Origin: Brucella pituitosa | Lineage (GTDB): Bacteria; Pseudomonadota; Alphaproteobacteria; Rhizobiales; Rhizobiaceae | DNA length: 64,000 bases | Direction: 5' to 3' | Assembly: GCF_003049685.1 (NCBI RefSeq) | Contig: NZ_PYSY02000002.1 | Coordinates: 186,001-250,000 of the forward strand | Part shown: one piece after another, positions 21,529 through 29,146 of the stretch | Numbering within the stretch: the stretch's first letter is position 1 | How the letters are laid out: the number at the start of each line of letters is the position of its first letter | Program-made: the position numbers and the translations under genes | Notes under the pieces: generated by a model | The model's database searches: none | What the model was told of the DNA's origin: nothing | Seen by the model: the letters and a program-made list of their open reading frames with translations, nothing else

Positions 21529-22476
21529 ATGACCGAGAAGAAGAAAACACAGCGCAAGGTGATCATCACCTGCGCAGTGACGGGCTCCGTGCACACTCCA
21601 ACCATGTCGCCGCACTTGCCGGTTACGCCGGAGGAGATCGCCAGCGAAGCCATCGCGGCGGCGGAAGCGGGCGCATCCATCCTGCATCTCCATGCCCGCG
21701 ATCCGCGTGATGGCAGACCGTCCGCCAATCCGGACCTGTTCATGCAGTTCCTGCCCCGCATCAAACAATCGACTGCGGCCGTGGTGAATATTTCCACTGG
21801 CGGGTCGTCATTGATGACGCTGGATGACCGGCTGGCCGCGCCGCTCAAGGCGCAACCGGAAATGTGTTCGCTCAATATGGGCTCGATGAATTTCGCGCTG
21901 TTTCCAGCCCTCGACAAGCCACGCGAGTGGAAGCACGCATGGGAACCGGAATTGTTGGAGGCAACGCGCGATTCGATCTTCAAGAACACCTTCGCGGATA
22001 TGGAAGGCATTCTGACCAGTCTCGGTCAAGGCTGCGGCACGCGCTTCGAGTTTGAATGCTATGATGTCGGGCATCTCTACTCACTGGCCCATTTCCGTGA
22101 CCGTGGACTGGTGACTGGTCATCTGTTCATCCAGTTTGTCTTCGGTATTCTGGGCGGTATCGGTGCAGACCCGGACAATCTCATGCACATGAAGCGCATT
22201 GCAGACAAGCTGTTCGGCGACGACTATTCCTTCTCGGTTCTGGCGGCAGGGCGACACCAGATTCCGATGATTACAATGGCGGCGGCCATGGGCGGTAATG
22301 TGCGTGTCGGTCTGGAAGACAGCCTCTATGACGGACGGGGAAAACTGGCCAAGAGCAATGCCGATCAGGTGCGGCGCATCCGTAGCATCCTTGACGGCTT
22401 GTCGCTGGAAGTTGCCACACCCGACGAGGCGCGCGACTATCTGGGCCTGAAGGGTGGAGACAGGGTGGCGTTCTGA
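21529..22476 (+). CDS. Beta-keto acid cleavage enzyme (BKACE, DUF849 family)
   Basis: BKACE proteins condense a beta-keto acid with acetyl-CoA and split it into acetoacetate and a new acyl-CoA; the founder is 3-keto-5-aminohexanoate cleavage enzyme of lysine fermentation. The 315 residues fit the family. The zinc motif HLHARD is at 53-58 (His53, His55), after the N-terminal strand ITCAVTGSVHTPTMSPHLPVTPEEIA. Placed after an aminotransferase and before a thioesterase, it probably cleaves the keto product of the transamination. BKACE substrates vary widely and cannot be read from the fold alone. Confidence 0.9.
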   Translation: MTEKKKTQRKVIITCAVTGSVHTPTMSPHLPVTPEEIASEAIAAAEAGASILHLHARDPRDGRPSANPDLFMQFLPRIKQSTAAVVNISTGGSSLMTLDDRLAAPLKAQPEMCSLNMGSMNFALFPALDKPREWKHAWEPELLEATRDSIFKNTFADMEGILTSLGQGCGTRFEFECYDVGHLYSLAHFRDRGLVTGHLFIQFVFGILGGIGADPDNLMHMKRIADKLFGDDYSFSVLAAGRHQIPMITMAAAMGGNVRVGLEDSLYDGRGKLAKSNADQVRRIRSILDGLSLEVATPDEARDYLGLKGGDRVAF

Positions 22477-22991
22477 TGCCAAAGATTGTGTTGGATAGCA
22501 AAGCGGGCGTTGTGATCCGGCTCGCCGAACCTGCCGATGCGGAACAGATTCACGAGGCGATCCGCGCGATGGGCGCGGGGCTGGGTGCCGCAGACAAAGC
22601 CTCCAGTACGGTAGAAGACTTTCGCCGCCACGGCTTTGGTCCCAACCCGGCTTTTACCAGCCTGATCGCCGAGGTGGACGAGGTATTTGCAGGACTGGCG
22701 CTGTTCTTCCCGATTTTCTCGACATGGCTTGGAAAGCCCGGTGTCTTTGTGCAGGACCTCTATGTCGATGAAGGGTTTCGCGGTCGGCGGGTAGGCGAGA
22801 TTTTGCTTCGCCATGTTGCATCATGGTCGACAACACGCGGCGGCGTCTATCTGCGGCTGGCGGTGGATCGGGACAATGTTGCCGCGCAACGATTTTACCA
22901 ACGGCTGGGTATTGGCTGGATCGAAGCCGACCTCGATCATGGCGCTTATGGCGAGGATTTTGCCCGTCTGGCGCGTATCAATGCAAATTAG
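22476..22991 (+). CDS. GNAT family N-acetyltransferase
   Basis: This 171-residue GNAT enzyme transfers an acetyl group from acetyl-CoA to an amine. The acetyl-CoA binding block FVQDLYVDEGFRGRRVGEILLRHV contains the R/Q-x-x-G-x-G/A loop variant RGRRVG at 102-107, and the C-terminus has NVAAQRFYQRLG. The overall form recalls diamine/spermidine acetyltransferases. The start overlaps the BKACE stop (TGATG). With a deacetylase-type amidohydrolase two genes on, the operon encodes both acetyl transfer and removal, which suggests an N-acetylated intermediate (inference). Confidence 0.87.
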   Translation: MPKIVLDSKAGVVIRLAEPADAEQIHEAIRAMGAGLGAADKASSTVEDFRRHGFGPNPAFTSLIAEVDEVFAGLALFFPIFSTWLGKPGVFVQDLYVDEGFRGRRVGEILLRHVASWSTTRGGVYLRLAVDRDNVAAQRFYQRLGIGWIEADLDHGAYGEDFARLARINAN

Positions 22992-23000
22992 GGAGCAGTC

Positions 23001-24029
23001 ATGAAAGCCTTCTACGCTGTCGAGCAAAAGCGTCACGACCCGAAAGCCTTTCTTTCCAGCGGCGCGCCGAAGCCGAACCCCGAGCAACCGGAGCGCGTCG
23101 AGCGCTTGCTCTCCGGCGCGAGGGCTGCGGGCTGCGAGATTATCCGTCCGCACAATCACGGTCTTGGCCCGATAGCTGCCGTTCATACGCCGGAATATCT
23201 GGAGTTCTTACAGCATATCTATCCGCGTTGGCGGCGCATCGAGGAGGCTGCGGAAGAGGTCATTCCGAACATTCATCCGTTGACACGTGACGGCCGCTAT
23301 CCCGCATCCGCCGTGGGGCAGGTCGGCTATCACATGGCTGATACGGCGTGCCCGATTGCTGAACATACATGGGAAAGCGTGTGCTGGAGCGCATGGAGCG
23401 CGGTCGATGCCGCCGATGCGGTGCTTGCGGGCGAGGTGGCGGCCTATGCGCTCTGCCGTCCACCGGGGCATCATGCCTTTGCCGATGTTGCTGGCGGCTT
23501 TTGTTTCGTCAATAATTCGGCAGTCGCGGCCCAGCATCTACGCTCGAAGGCTGAACGCGTCGCAATCCTCGATGTCGATCTGCATCACGGCAACGGGACG
23601 CAAGGCATTTTCTATGCGCGTCCCGATGTGCTGACTGTCTCGATCCACGCCGATCCGCTACGCTTCTATCCATTCTTCTGGGGCCATGCCGATGAACGCG
23701 GTGAAGGGGCTGGTCTTGGCTACAACCTCAATCTGCCTCTGCCGCGCAAATCTGGCGATGACGAGTTCCTCGCGTCGCTCGATACGGCTTTTCGTCGTAT
23801 CGAAGCCTTCGCGCCAGATGCGCTGGTGGTAGCACTTGGTCTTGACCCGTTTGAGGGTGATCCATTCGGCGGATTGTCGGTTACCACTGGCGGTTTCGGA
23901 CGCATTGCCGAAGCGATTGCAAAGCTTCGGCTGCCAACCGTCATCGTTCAGGAAGGTGGTTATCTTTGCGATGCGCTGGGTGACAATCTCACCGCTTTCC
24001 TGGGCGGCTATCAGTCGGTGGCGCGATGA
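23001..24029 (+). CDS. Acetylpolyamine amidohydrolase-like deacetylase (histone deacetylase family)
   Basis: This 342-residue zinc deacetylase closely follows the acetylpolyamine amidohydrolase layout. The paired histidines His157 and His158 are in RPPGHHAF, the probable zinc ligands are Asp193, His195 (DVDLHH) and Asp282 (GLDPFEGDP), and the transition-state tyrosine is Tyr321 (EGGY). The numbering is within a few residues of the Mycoplana enzyme. It removes acetyl or other acyl groups from amines such as acetylated diamines. It has its own start nine bases after the GNAT stop and overlaps the thioesterase by four bases. Confidence 0.9.
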   Translation: MKAFYAVEQKRHDPKAFLSSGAPKPNPEQPERVERLLSGARAAGCEIIRPHNHGLGPIAAVHTPEYLEFLQHIYPRWRRIEEAAEEVIPNIHPLTRDGRYPASAVGQVGYHMADTACPIAEHTWESVCWSAWSAVDAADAVLAGEVAAYALCRPPGHHAFADVAGGFCFVNNSAVAAQHLRSKAERVAILDVDLHHGNGTQGIFYARPDVLTVSIHADPLRFYPFFWGHADERGEGAGLGYNLNLPLPRKSGDDEFLASLDTAFRRIEAFAPDALVVALGLDPFEGDPFGGLSVTTGGFGRIAEAIAKLRLPTVIVQEGGYLCDALGDNLTAFLGGYQSVAR

Positions 24030-24427
24030 GCGGCCTTGTGTCTTTTATCGGCGTTGTACATCCGTGGATGTGCGACGTCATGGGACATATGAATGTCCGT
24101 CACTACGCGGGGATGTTCGACGATGCGAGCTTTCAGCTACTGGGACACATAGCCGGGAAAATCCCGGATGAGGGTTTCGGTTGGGCGGATGTGCGCTCGA
24201 CTATGGACTACAAAAAGGAAGTGCCCGCCGGGGATTTGCTGACGATCCGCTCTCAGGTGCTGAAGGTGGGGCGTTCATCAATCACGTTTCGCCAGATAAT
24301 GGCTGGTTCGCTTGATGGGGACCTGCGCGCCATCAATGAGATAACGTCCGTCTGTTTCGACAAGATCGCGCGTCATTCACTCGAACTTGAGCCAGCAATG
24401 CGAGCGCGAGCGGAAAGGCTCATGTAG
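24026..24427 (+). CDS. Acyl-CoA thioesterase, 4-hydroxybenzoyl-CoA type
   Basis: This 133-residue hot-dog-fold thioesterase has the active-site block CDVMGHMNVRHYAGMFDDASF with Asp17, the motif of the 4HBT group. It would hydrolyse the acyl-CoA released by the BKACE or a related thioester. It is the last gene of the operon, coupled to the deacetylase by an ATGA overlap. Members of this group often act on short acyl or carnitinyl-CoA; the true substrate is unknown. Confidence 0.88.
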   Translation: MSGLVSFIGVVHPWMCDVMGHMNVRHYAGMFDDASFQLLGHIAGKIPDEGFGWADVRSTMDYKKEVPAGDLLTIRSQVLKVGRSSITFRQIMAGSLDGDLRAINEITSVCFDKIARHSLELEPAMRARAERLM

Positions 24428-24502
24428 GGCCACAATCTGATCGGCTAGCCGCAGGCATGATCTGCTGCCGAATGGCAGCTAACTCCGCTCATAACGCATA
24501 AG

Positions 24503-24519
24503 CGGACGGTCAGCGTCCG
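24503..24519. terminator. Short GC hairpin after the catabolic operon
   Basis: CGGACG, loop GTCAG, CGTCCG, followed by a second GGCC dyad. There is no T run, so termination is uncertain. It lies in the 151-base gap between the thioesterase and the convergent helix-turn-helix gene. Confidence 0.3.
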
Positions 24520-24578
24520 GCCCCATTGCGGCCATTCTAAATGATTAGTCATGGCATTTTCAGATGATAGAATCTGCT

Positions 24579-24932
24579 TCACTTCTGACTAGTGTTTTCC
24601 CTCTTTTGTTGATCAATGAAAGCTAATAGATCGCCGTATTTATAACGAATAGCTTTGCCCACTTTTCGATAAGCTAAGTTTTCAATGCCCTGGACCCGCC
24701 AGTTAGCAAGGGTCTTTGGACTTAAACCTAAAACACCAGCGGCTTGCTCAGAAGTCAGCAGATGGTCAAGCTCATAGTTTGTTGAGGGCAGGGGATGTTC
24801 TCGAGCACTGTCAGTCTGCGTCGTGAGAAAGCTTAATGACATATTGTATTTTCGAACAAGGTGTTCGGTGAGGCTGAGATAGAGCTGCTCAAGGCTAGGC
24901 TGCTCATTTTTGTTATCAGGCTTTTTCGCCAT
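24579..24932 (-). CDS. Helix-turn-helix protein, excisionase/AlpA-like C-terminus
   Basis: The C-terminal half of this 117-residue protein (LLTSEQAAGVLGLSPKTLANWRVQGIENLAYRKVGKAIRYKYGDLLAFIDQQ, about 58-108) is a MerR-type winged helix of the kind found in excisionases and AlpA regulators. The N-terminal 55 residues are polar and of unknown role. Composition is AT-rich compared with the operon on its left. The gene lies just outside the left attachment repeat, so it is not part of the present element as bounded; it could be a remnant of an earlier insertion at the same tRNA. A perfect dyad upstream (24986-25006) could be its operator. Confidence 0.7.
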   Translation of the reverse strand: MAKKPDNKNEQPSLEQLYLSLTEHLVRKYNMSLSFLTTQTDSAREHPLPSTNYELDHLLTSEQAAGVLGLSPKTLANWRVQGIENLAYRKVGKAIRYKYGDLLAFIDQQKRENTSQK

Positions 24933-24985
24933 TTATATGAGCTCACCTAACATGGATAGTGTCCGATTACGAAACGCGATGGGAG

Positions 24986-25006
24986 TTGTTGTTAACATAA
25001 CAACAA
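24986..25006. promoter_or_regulatory. Perfect palindrome upstream of the helix-turn-helix gene
   Basis: TTGTTGTTA and its exact complement surround three bases. It is 54-74 bases upstream of the minus-strand start at 24932, consistent with an operator or a promoter-proximal control site. The regulator is unknown. Confidence 0.45.
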
Positions 25007-25222
25007 GAATAGTCGAGTTCGACAATACAGAAATTGAGAAGCATCAATTGTAACGACGTGCGGCTCAGGCGGGTTCTGTATGTTCCCGATCGTTTTTCCA
25101 CAGGGATTTTATGCTGCTTAACACGGTAGTTTTGCAGTGCAAATTACAAGTAACGAAGGTGATTGCTATTTGATTGCTAGCATCAATATGGTGAAAACGA
25201 AAACTAGCTAAGTCATTGATTT

Positions 25223-25238
25223 TATGGTGCCGCTTAGC
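25223..25238. repeat. Left attachment-site repeat (att core)
   Basis: TATGGTGCCGCTTAGC is identical to 48841-48856, where it forms the 3' end of the tRNA-Thr gene (CCA, discriminator, acceptor and T-stem bases). A displaced tRNA 3' end at the distal border is the signature of tyrosine-recombinase integration into a tRNA. Confidence 0.88.
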
Positions 25239-25415
25239 GGCATCTTATTGAAATAACACAGAAAATCATCCTGTATCAGTTTCTATCATCGCTGTTGCAC
25301 GCCAGTCGTGTTCTTGTTACGTTCGGTATCAAGGCTTGTCAGCCGTTTTCACCCAAGCGCACGTCTAAAGGTGGATTGCCGGGTGGATTAGATTGGCACT
25401 GTGAGGAGCATCTTT
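25239..25415. other. Left end of the element, non-coding
   Basis: There is no gene between the attachment core and the integrase. It contains an arm-type repeat pair at 25370-25389. The combined gap from 24933 is about 480 bases and otherwise holds only the palindrome at 24986 and AT-rich sequence. Confidence 0.5.
25370..25389. repeat. Arm-type repeat, left end
   Basis: GGTGGAT-TGC-CGGGTGGATT contains two direct GGTGGAT half-sites 11 bases apart. The same arrangement with a different three-base spacer occurs at 48768-48787. In the excised circle the two would flank the attachment core in the same orientation, as integrase arm sites do. Confidence 0.6.
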
Positions 25416-26612
25416 GTGCGTTTAATGAATCGCTTGAGTGCAAGAGCAGTAGTTACGTTGGGGGCTGGCAAGCACAATGACGGTGCGGGCCTCTGGTTGC
25501 ACAAACGCCCAGACGGCGGAGGGCAGTGGGTTCTCCGCATAACCATTCATGGCAGACGCAGGGAAATGGGCCTCGGTTCGGCTCTTGAGGTTTCCTTAAA
25601 GGAGGCGAGGGAGGCGGCTGAGAAGTCGCGCGCACTGGTCCGATCAAACATCGATCCTATCAAAGAGCGTGAGCGCCAGAAGCAAGAAGCTACCCGGAAT
25701 ATGCATCTGCTTAAGGATATAGCTCTGGATGCATTCGAAAGCCGTAAGGCTGAATTGAAGGGTGATGGAGATGCAGGGCGCTGGTTTAGCCCACTTGAAA
25801 TCCATATCTTGCCACGCCTTGGCAAGGTTCCGGTTGCTGAACTCAATCAGACAGACATTCGTGATACGCTTTTGCCGATATGGCACTCAAAAGCTGAAAC
25901 AGCGCGAAAAGCAATCACGCGGCTACAAATTTGCATGAGACACGCGGCGGCGCTGGGTTTGGAGGTGGATCTACAGGCAACCGATAAGGCACGTGCGCTT
26001 CTGGGCAAGCAGCGTCATAAAACCCAAAACATTCCAGCGATGCCATGGCAGGAAGTACCTGCCTTCTACGATACTCTGAACGATGACACAGTTACTCATC
26101 TTGCTATGCGCCTGCTTATTCTTACAGGTGTTCGCTCTGGCCCACTTCGCTCAATTCATGAAAGCCAGATTGAAGGTAATGTCTGGACTATTCCTGGTGA
26201 GGCGATGAAGGGGCGAAAGGATGCAACTGCTGATTTTCGCGTCCCCCTAACAGTTGAAGCAATGAAAGTGATTGAGATTGCTCGCCGCCATGCGCGTGCA
26301 GGCTTTCTCTTTCCAAATGTTCGCAGCGGCGTCATTAGTGACATGACACTTGGTATGTTCATGCGTCGTGCGAAGCTAGATGCTCGTCCGCATGGTTTCC
26401 GCTCGAGCTTGCGAGACTGGATAGCTGAGACGACAGATACGCCCTACGACATTGCTGAAACAATTCTCGGTCACATTGTCGGCGGATCGGTTGAGCGTGC
26501 CTATCGGCGTACTGACTTCTTGGAACAGCGGCGCATTTTGATGGAGCGATGGTCAAAGCATACGACAGGGCAGAATAACAACATTTTGAGTATCAGCGCG
26601 GCAAAGGTGTAA
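25416..26612 (+). CDS. Tyrosine recombinase/integrase (P4-type)
   Basis: This is the site-specific recombinase that inserts and excises the element at tRNA-Thr. From this start the protein has 398 residues with a DUF4102-like N-terminal arm domain (AVVTLGAGKHNDGAGLWL), a core-binding domain and a catalytic domain: Arg240 (LTGVRSG), His326-x-x-Arg329 (HGFR), His353 (LGHIVG) and Tyr363 (VERAYRRT). All catalytic residues are present. The GTG at 25416 has AGGAG eight bases upstream; GTG 25401 and ATG 25425 are alternatives. The gene reads away from the attachment core, and the next gene starts four bases after it. Confidence 0.92.
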   Translation: MRLMNRLSARAVVTLGAGKHNDGAGLWLHKRPDGGGQWVLRITIHGRRREMGLGSALEVSLKEAREAAEKSRALVRSNIDPIKERERQKQEATRNMHLLKDIALDAFESRKAELKGDGDAGRWFSPLEIHILPRLGKVPVAELNQTDIRDTLLPIWHSKAETARKAITRLQICMRHAAALGLEVDLQATDKARALLGKQRHKTQNIPAMPWQEVPAFYDTLNDDTVTHLAMRLLILTGVRSGPLRSIHESQIEGNVWTIPGEAMKGRKDATADFRVPLTVEAMKVIEIARRHARAGFLFPNVRSGVISDMTLGMFMRRAKLDARPHGFRSSLRDWIAETTDTPYDIAETILGHIVGGSVERAYRRTDFLEQRRILMERWSKHTTGQNNNILSISAAKV

Positions 26613-26615
26613 ACA

Positions 26616-27557
26616 GTGATTACTTTTGAAGGCCACAGTTCGTTGTATCGCTTCCATTTGGATTCCGAGTTTGCGATACGCAAGCGATTGGTTGAAAATG
26701 ATAATGCAAAGGGCGAACTTTCGTGGGCTGACAGAAGGGAGAGCATTAACATTGCCGCTAGATACCTCGTTCGTGACATCTTTCGAAGGGGATTGGAAAA
26801 GGATAAAAAATTCCCATCTATCTTGACGAAAGGAGGGCAGCTTTACGAGGCGTCTCCGTTGCTTTTGTCTTTCCCAGAAAGTCCTAATATACCCAATGGT
26901 TTGTTCAATAAGGCGAGAAGTGCTGCAATTGAAAAGGGTGCCAACCTAAGTCATGAGCGAGTTTTCGGCCTATCTTCCCTCGCACTGGACTATTGGCATT
27001 CTGCCTTCCAAAACGAGAGAGTTTTCAATACCGGACCCTATGCCGTCCAAGCAGCTGCCGCAGCCTTCCCTAGAGTAATCTCGTTGGTAGATTGGCGCAC
27101 CGGTACTGTTTCGATAAAAGCGCTAAGAGCGCTAAATGATGCTATCAACGCTATGCGCTCGGCAAAAGAGCTTCTGAGCATGTGCGGTAATTTTTTAGCT
27201 CTGGAAGAGATGGACTATCTTATTAATGAGTTCGATAAGTCTGATAATCTCCCAATGCTCGAAATGCTCGAAAATTATGATGGGTGTACGGTTGTCGCCC
27301 CAACAGAGTGGCTAAGCTTATTAGAATTGTCAGACAAAGAGAGCGCAGAGGCTTCTAGCGCAAGCATGCTTTACGATTTCTCGCCAAAGGACGCCATCAT
27401 TGCGCTCCTAAGCAAAGATCCAACACTTACTAAGCCTCGCGTGAAATTGAAACTATTCCCAGAAGTTTCAGATAGGCGATTTAATATGTTTTGGACGCAA
27501 GCATCTGAAAGTAAACCGGAAATTATGAAGCCAGGAAGGCGCAGCACTAAATCATAA
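26616..27557 (+). CDS. Hypothetical protein, AT-rich, directly behind the integrase
   Basis: This 313-residue protein is not recognised. It is hydrophilic, with no signal peptide, membrane segment or obvious catalytic motif. The C-terminal 60 residues (SPKDAIIALLSKDPTLTKPRVKLKLFPEVSDRRFNMFWTQA) look like a helical DNA-binding tail of the kind found in resolvase or regulatory proteins, but this is a guess. The start is GTG with AAAGGTG upstream, four bases after the integrase stop, so it is co-transcribed. Base composition is clearly more AT-rich than the replication genes downstream, pointing to separate acquisition. A perfect palindrome plus T run ends the unit. Confidence 0.75.
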   Translation: MITFEGHSSLYRFHLDSEFAIRKRLVENDNAKGELSWADRRESINIAARYLVRDIFRRGLEKDKKFPSILTKGGQLYEASPLLLSFPESPNIPNGLFNKARSAAIEKGANLSHERVFGLSSLALDYWHSAFQNERVFNTGPYAVQAAAAAFPRVISLVDWRTGTVSIKALRALNDAINAMRSAKELLSMCGNFLALEEMDYLINEFDKSDNLPMLEMLENYDGCTVVAPTEWLSLLELSDKESAEASSASMLYDFSPKDAIIALLSKDPTLTKPRVKLKLFPEVSDRRFNMFWTQASESKPEIMKPGRRSTKS

Positions 27558-27558
27558 C

Positions 27559-27578
27559 ACCGTATCGATACGGTTTTT
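27559..27578 (+). terminator. Rho-independent terminator after the integrase operon
   Basis: A perfect 16-bp palindrome (ACCGTATC/GATACGGT) begins two bases after the stop and runs into five T. Confidence 0.75.
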
Positions 27579-27653
27579 AATTCGTGTAGGCTATTTGTTG
27601 TTTGTTCGTTCCAGCACCTTTCACCTCGTATCAACTGATTTCGAGGATGAAGC

Positions 27654-27848
27654 ATGCAAATCACCGACCCGCTTTTGACTGCCCGTGAAGGCGCTAAAAT
27701 CCTTCAGGTGAGCATCCCTACTTTTTACCGCCGCATCGCTGACGGCACGCTGCCAAAGCCTATCAAGATGGGTAGTCTTTCCCGCTGGGCGCAGTCGGAA
27801 ATCAACGCAGCAATCGAAGACGCCAAAGCCAAACGCCACGCTGCATAA
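27654..27848 (+). CDS. AlpA family phage regulatory protein
   Basis: This 64-residue winged-helix protein has the AlpA/excisionase arrangement: LLTAREGAKILQVSIPTFYRRIADGTLPKPIKMGSLSRWAQSEINAAI. AlpA proteins activate integrase expression or act as excision factors in P4-like satellites and islands. It is the first gene of the element's left replication block and stands alone, with 96 bases upstream and about 100 downstream. It is a full-length, typical member. Confidence 0.9.
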   Translation: MQITDPLLTAREGAKILQVSIPTFYRRIADGTLPKPIKMGSLSRWAQSEINAAIEDAKAKRHAA

Positions 27849-27884
27849 AAAACGACCCCGCCAGACAAGGACGGGGCCGAAGGG
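27849..27884. terminator. GC hairpin after alpA-like gene
   Basis: GACCCCG...CGGGGCC can pair with one mismatch. On the minus strand it would be followed by a T run (27847-27852 are A on the plus strand), so it may block antisense reading into the AlpA-like gene. Confidence 0.4.
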
Positions 27885-27950
27885 CTTATTGAACTCTCTC
27901 ATTCACAATAGCCCCTCCCGTTCTTTGGTGCAATTCCAAAGGATAGGCAG

Positions 27951-28268
27951 ATGACTTCTAAAAATTCTCTCTGGGGTTCTCGGATTTATCGTGTGACCAA
28001 TCGCGGAGCGGAGCCTTTTTCCATTCGCGTGAAAGGTCGTGACCGTTGGGCGCTGGAAAACCTTATCAATGCCGGTGACGCTGGCTGCACACCTATCGAC
28101 AATCCGGCCCCGCGCTGGTCAGCTTATGTGTTCAAGCTGCGCAGCTTCGGCGTCAATATCGATACAGTTCATGAAGAACATACCGGCCCATTCAGCGGCA
28201 CTCATGCCCGCTATGTGCTGCGCTCTAAGGTTTCCTGTCCTGAGATGGATGCGGAGGCGGCAGAATGA
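27951..28268 (+). CDS. Winged-helix domain protein of prophage/island type
   Basis: This 105-residue protein resembles the small winged-helix proteins that precede primase genes in rhizobial islands and prophages ([45 protein letters not shown]...[21 protein letters not shown]). Recognition is by pattern, not by a catalytic motif. The stop overlaps the primase start by four bases, so it probably assists replication of the element, perhaps by binding DNA. Confidence 0.72.
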   Translation: MTSKNSLWGSRIYRVTNRGAEPFSIRVKGRDRWALENLINAGDAGCTPIDNPAPRWSAYVFKLRSFGVNIDTVHEEHTGPFSGTHARYVLRSKVSCPEMDAEAAE

Positions 28269-29146
28269 AGAACGCCAGAGAGATTACCCGCGCTCTGGGT
28301 GGTCACTGGCATGGCCGGTACGGTGTTGCACGCTGTCCGGCACATGGTGACAAGCGCCCCAGCCTGAGCCTGTCAGATGGAACGGACGGCAGACTGTTAC
28401 TGCGCTGTCATTCCGGCTGCGAGTTCACACACATTCTCGATAGCCTCAAAGGGCTTGGACTGGTCGAAGGCGAGGGGAACTATTCGCCGCCTTCAGCTGC
28501 CGATCTGGGGCGCATCAGGCAGTCCGAGATTGAGGAAACCGAACGCAAGGAAGCGCTGGCACTTTCTTGCTGGCGCGATGCTCGCCCTATTCGTGGCACG
28601 ATAGCGGAAACGTATCTCAGGCATCGCGGCATTACTTGCGAGGTTGCTGACAGTCTGCGCTTTCATCCTGATTGCTGGCACCCGTCACGAAACCGCTTTC
28701 CTGCAATGGTCGCGCTGGTCGAGGGCGCGCCACGGCTTGCAGTGCAACGCACCTATCTGCGCGCTGACGGTCTCGGAAAAGCCCAGATCGAACCGGCCAA
28801 GGCAATGCTTGGAGCCGTGGCAGGCGGTGCGGTGCGGTTATCTCAGGGCAATGACAAGCTGATTGTGTGCGAAGGCATAGAAACCGGCCTTTCGCTTCTG
28901 TCCGGCCTTGTTCACGGCTCTTTGTCTGTCTGGGCCGCATTATCGACCAGTGGAATGAAAGTCCTCTCACTGCCGGATAGCCCGGCATTGCTGACGGTCG
29001 CCACTGATGGGGATGCAGCGGGCCGGGAAGCGGGGAATGCATTAGCCACACTTGCCACGGCAGCAGGTAGGAAAGTCAGCCTATTGCCAGCGCCTGATGG
29101 TCACGACTGGAATGACATTCTCATGATGAAAGGTGCGGCTGCATGA
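28265..29146 (+). CDS. Toprim domain primase
   Basis: This 293-residue primase-like protein has an N-terminal CHC2-type zinc site (Cys24, His27, Cys48, Cys52 in [13 protein letters not shown]...LRCHSGC) and a C-terminal Toprim domain with CEGIETGLS (about 200-208) and the metal-binding DGDAAG (about 246-251). It would make primers for replication of the excised element. It overlaps genes on both sides by four bases, forming a tight operon with the winged-helix and DUF3987 proteins. It is shorter than DnaG, as expected for island primases with a separate helicase. Confidence 0.88.
   Translation: MKNAREITRALGGHWHGRYGVARCPAHGDKRPSLSLSDGTDGRLLLRCHSGCEFTHILDSLKGLGLVEGEGNYSPPSAADLGRIRQSEIEETERKEALALSCWRDARPIRGTIAETYLRHRGITCEVADSLRFHPDCWHPSRNRFPAMVALVEGAPRLAVQRTYLRADGLGKAQIEPAKAMLGAVAGGAVRLSQGNDKLIVCEGIETGLSLLSGLVHGSLSVWAALSTSGMKVLSLPDSPALLTVATDGDAAGREAGNALATLATAAGRKVSLLPAPDGHDWNDILMMKGAAA

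Noticed and set aside
19216..21768. An 850-codon open frame on the minus strand across the hydrolase and aminotransferase genes
   Set aside because: It is antisense to two well-recognised enzymes with intact catalytic motifs, has no recognisable domain, and reflects high-GC codon bias.
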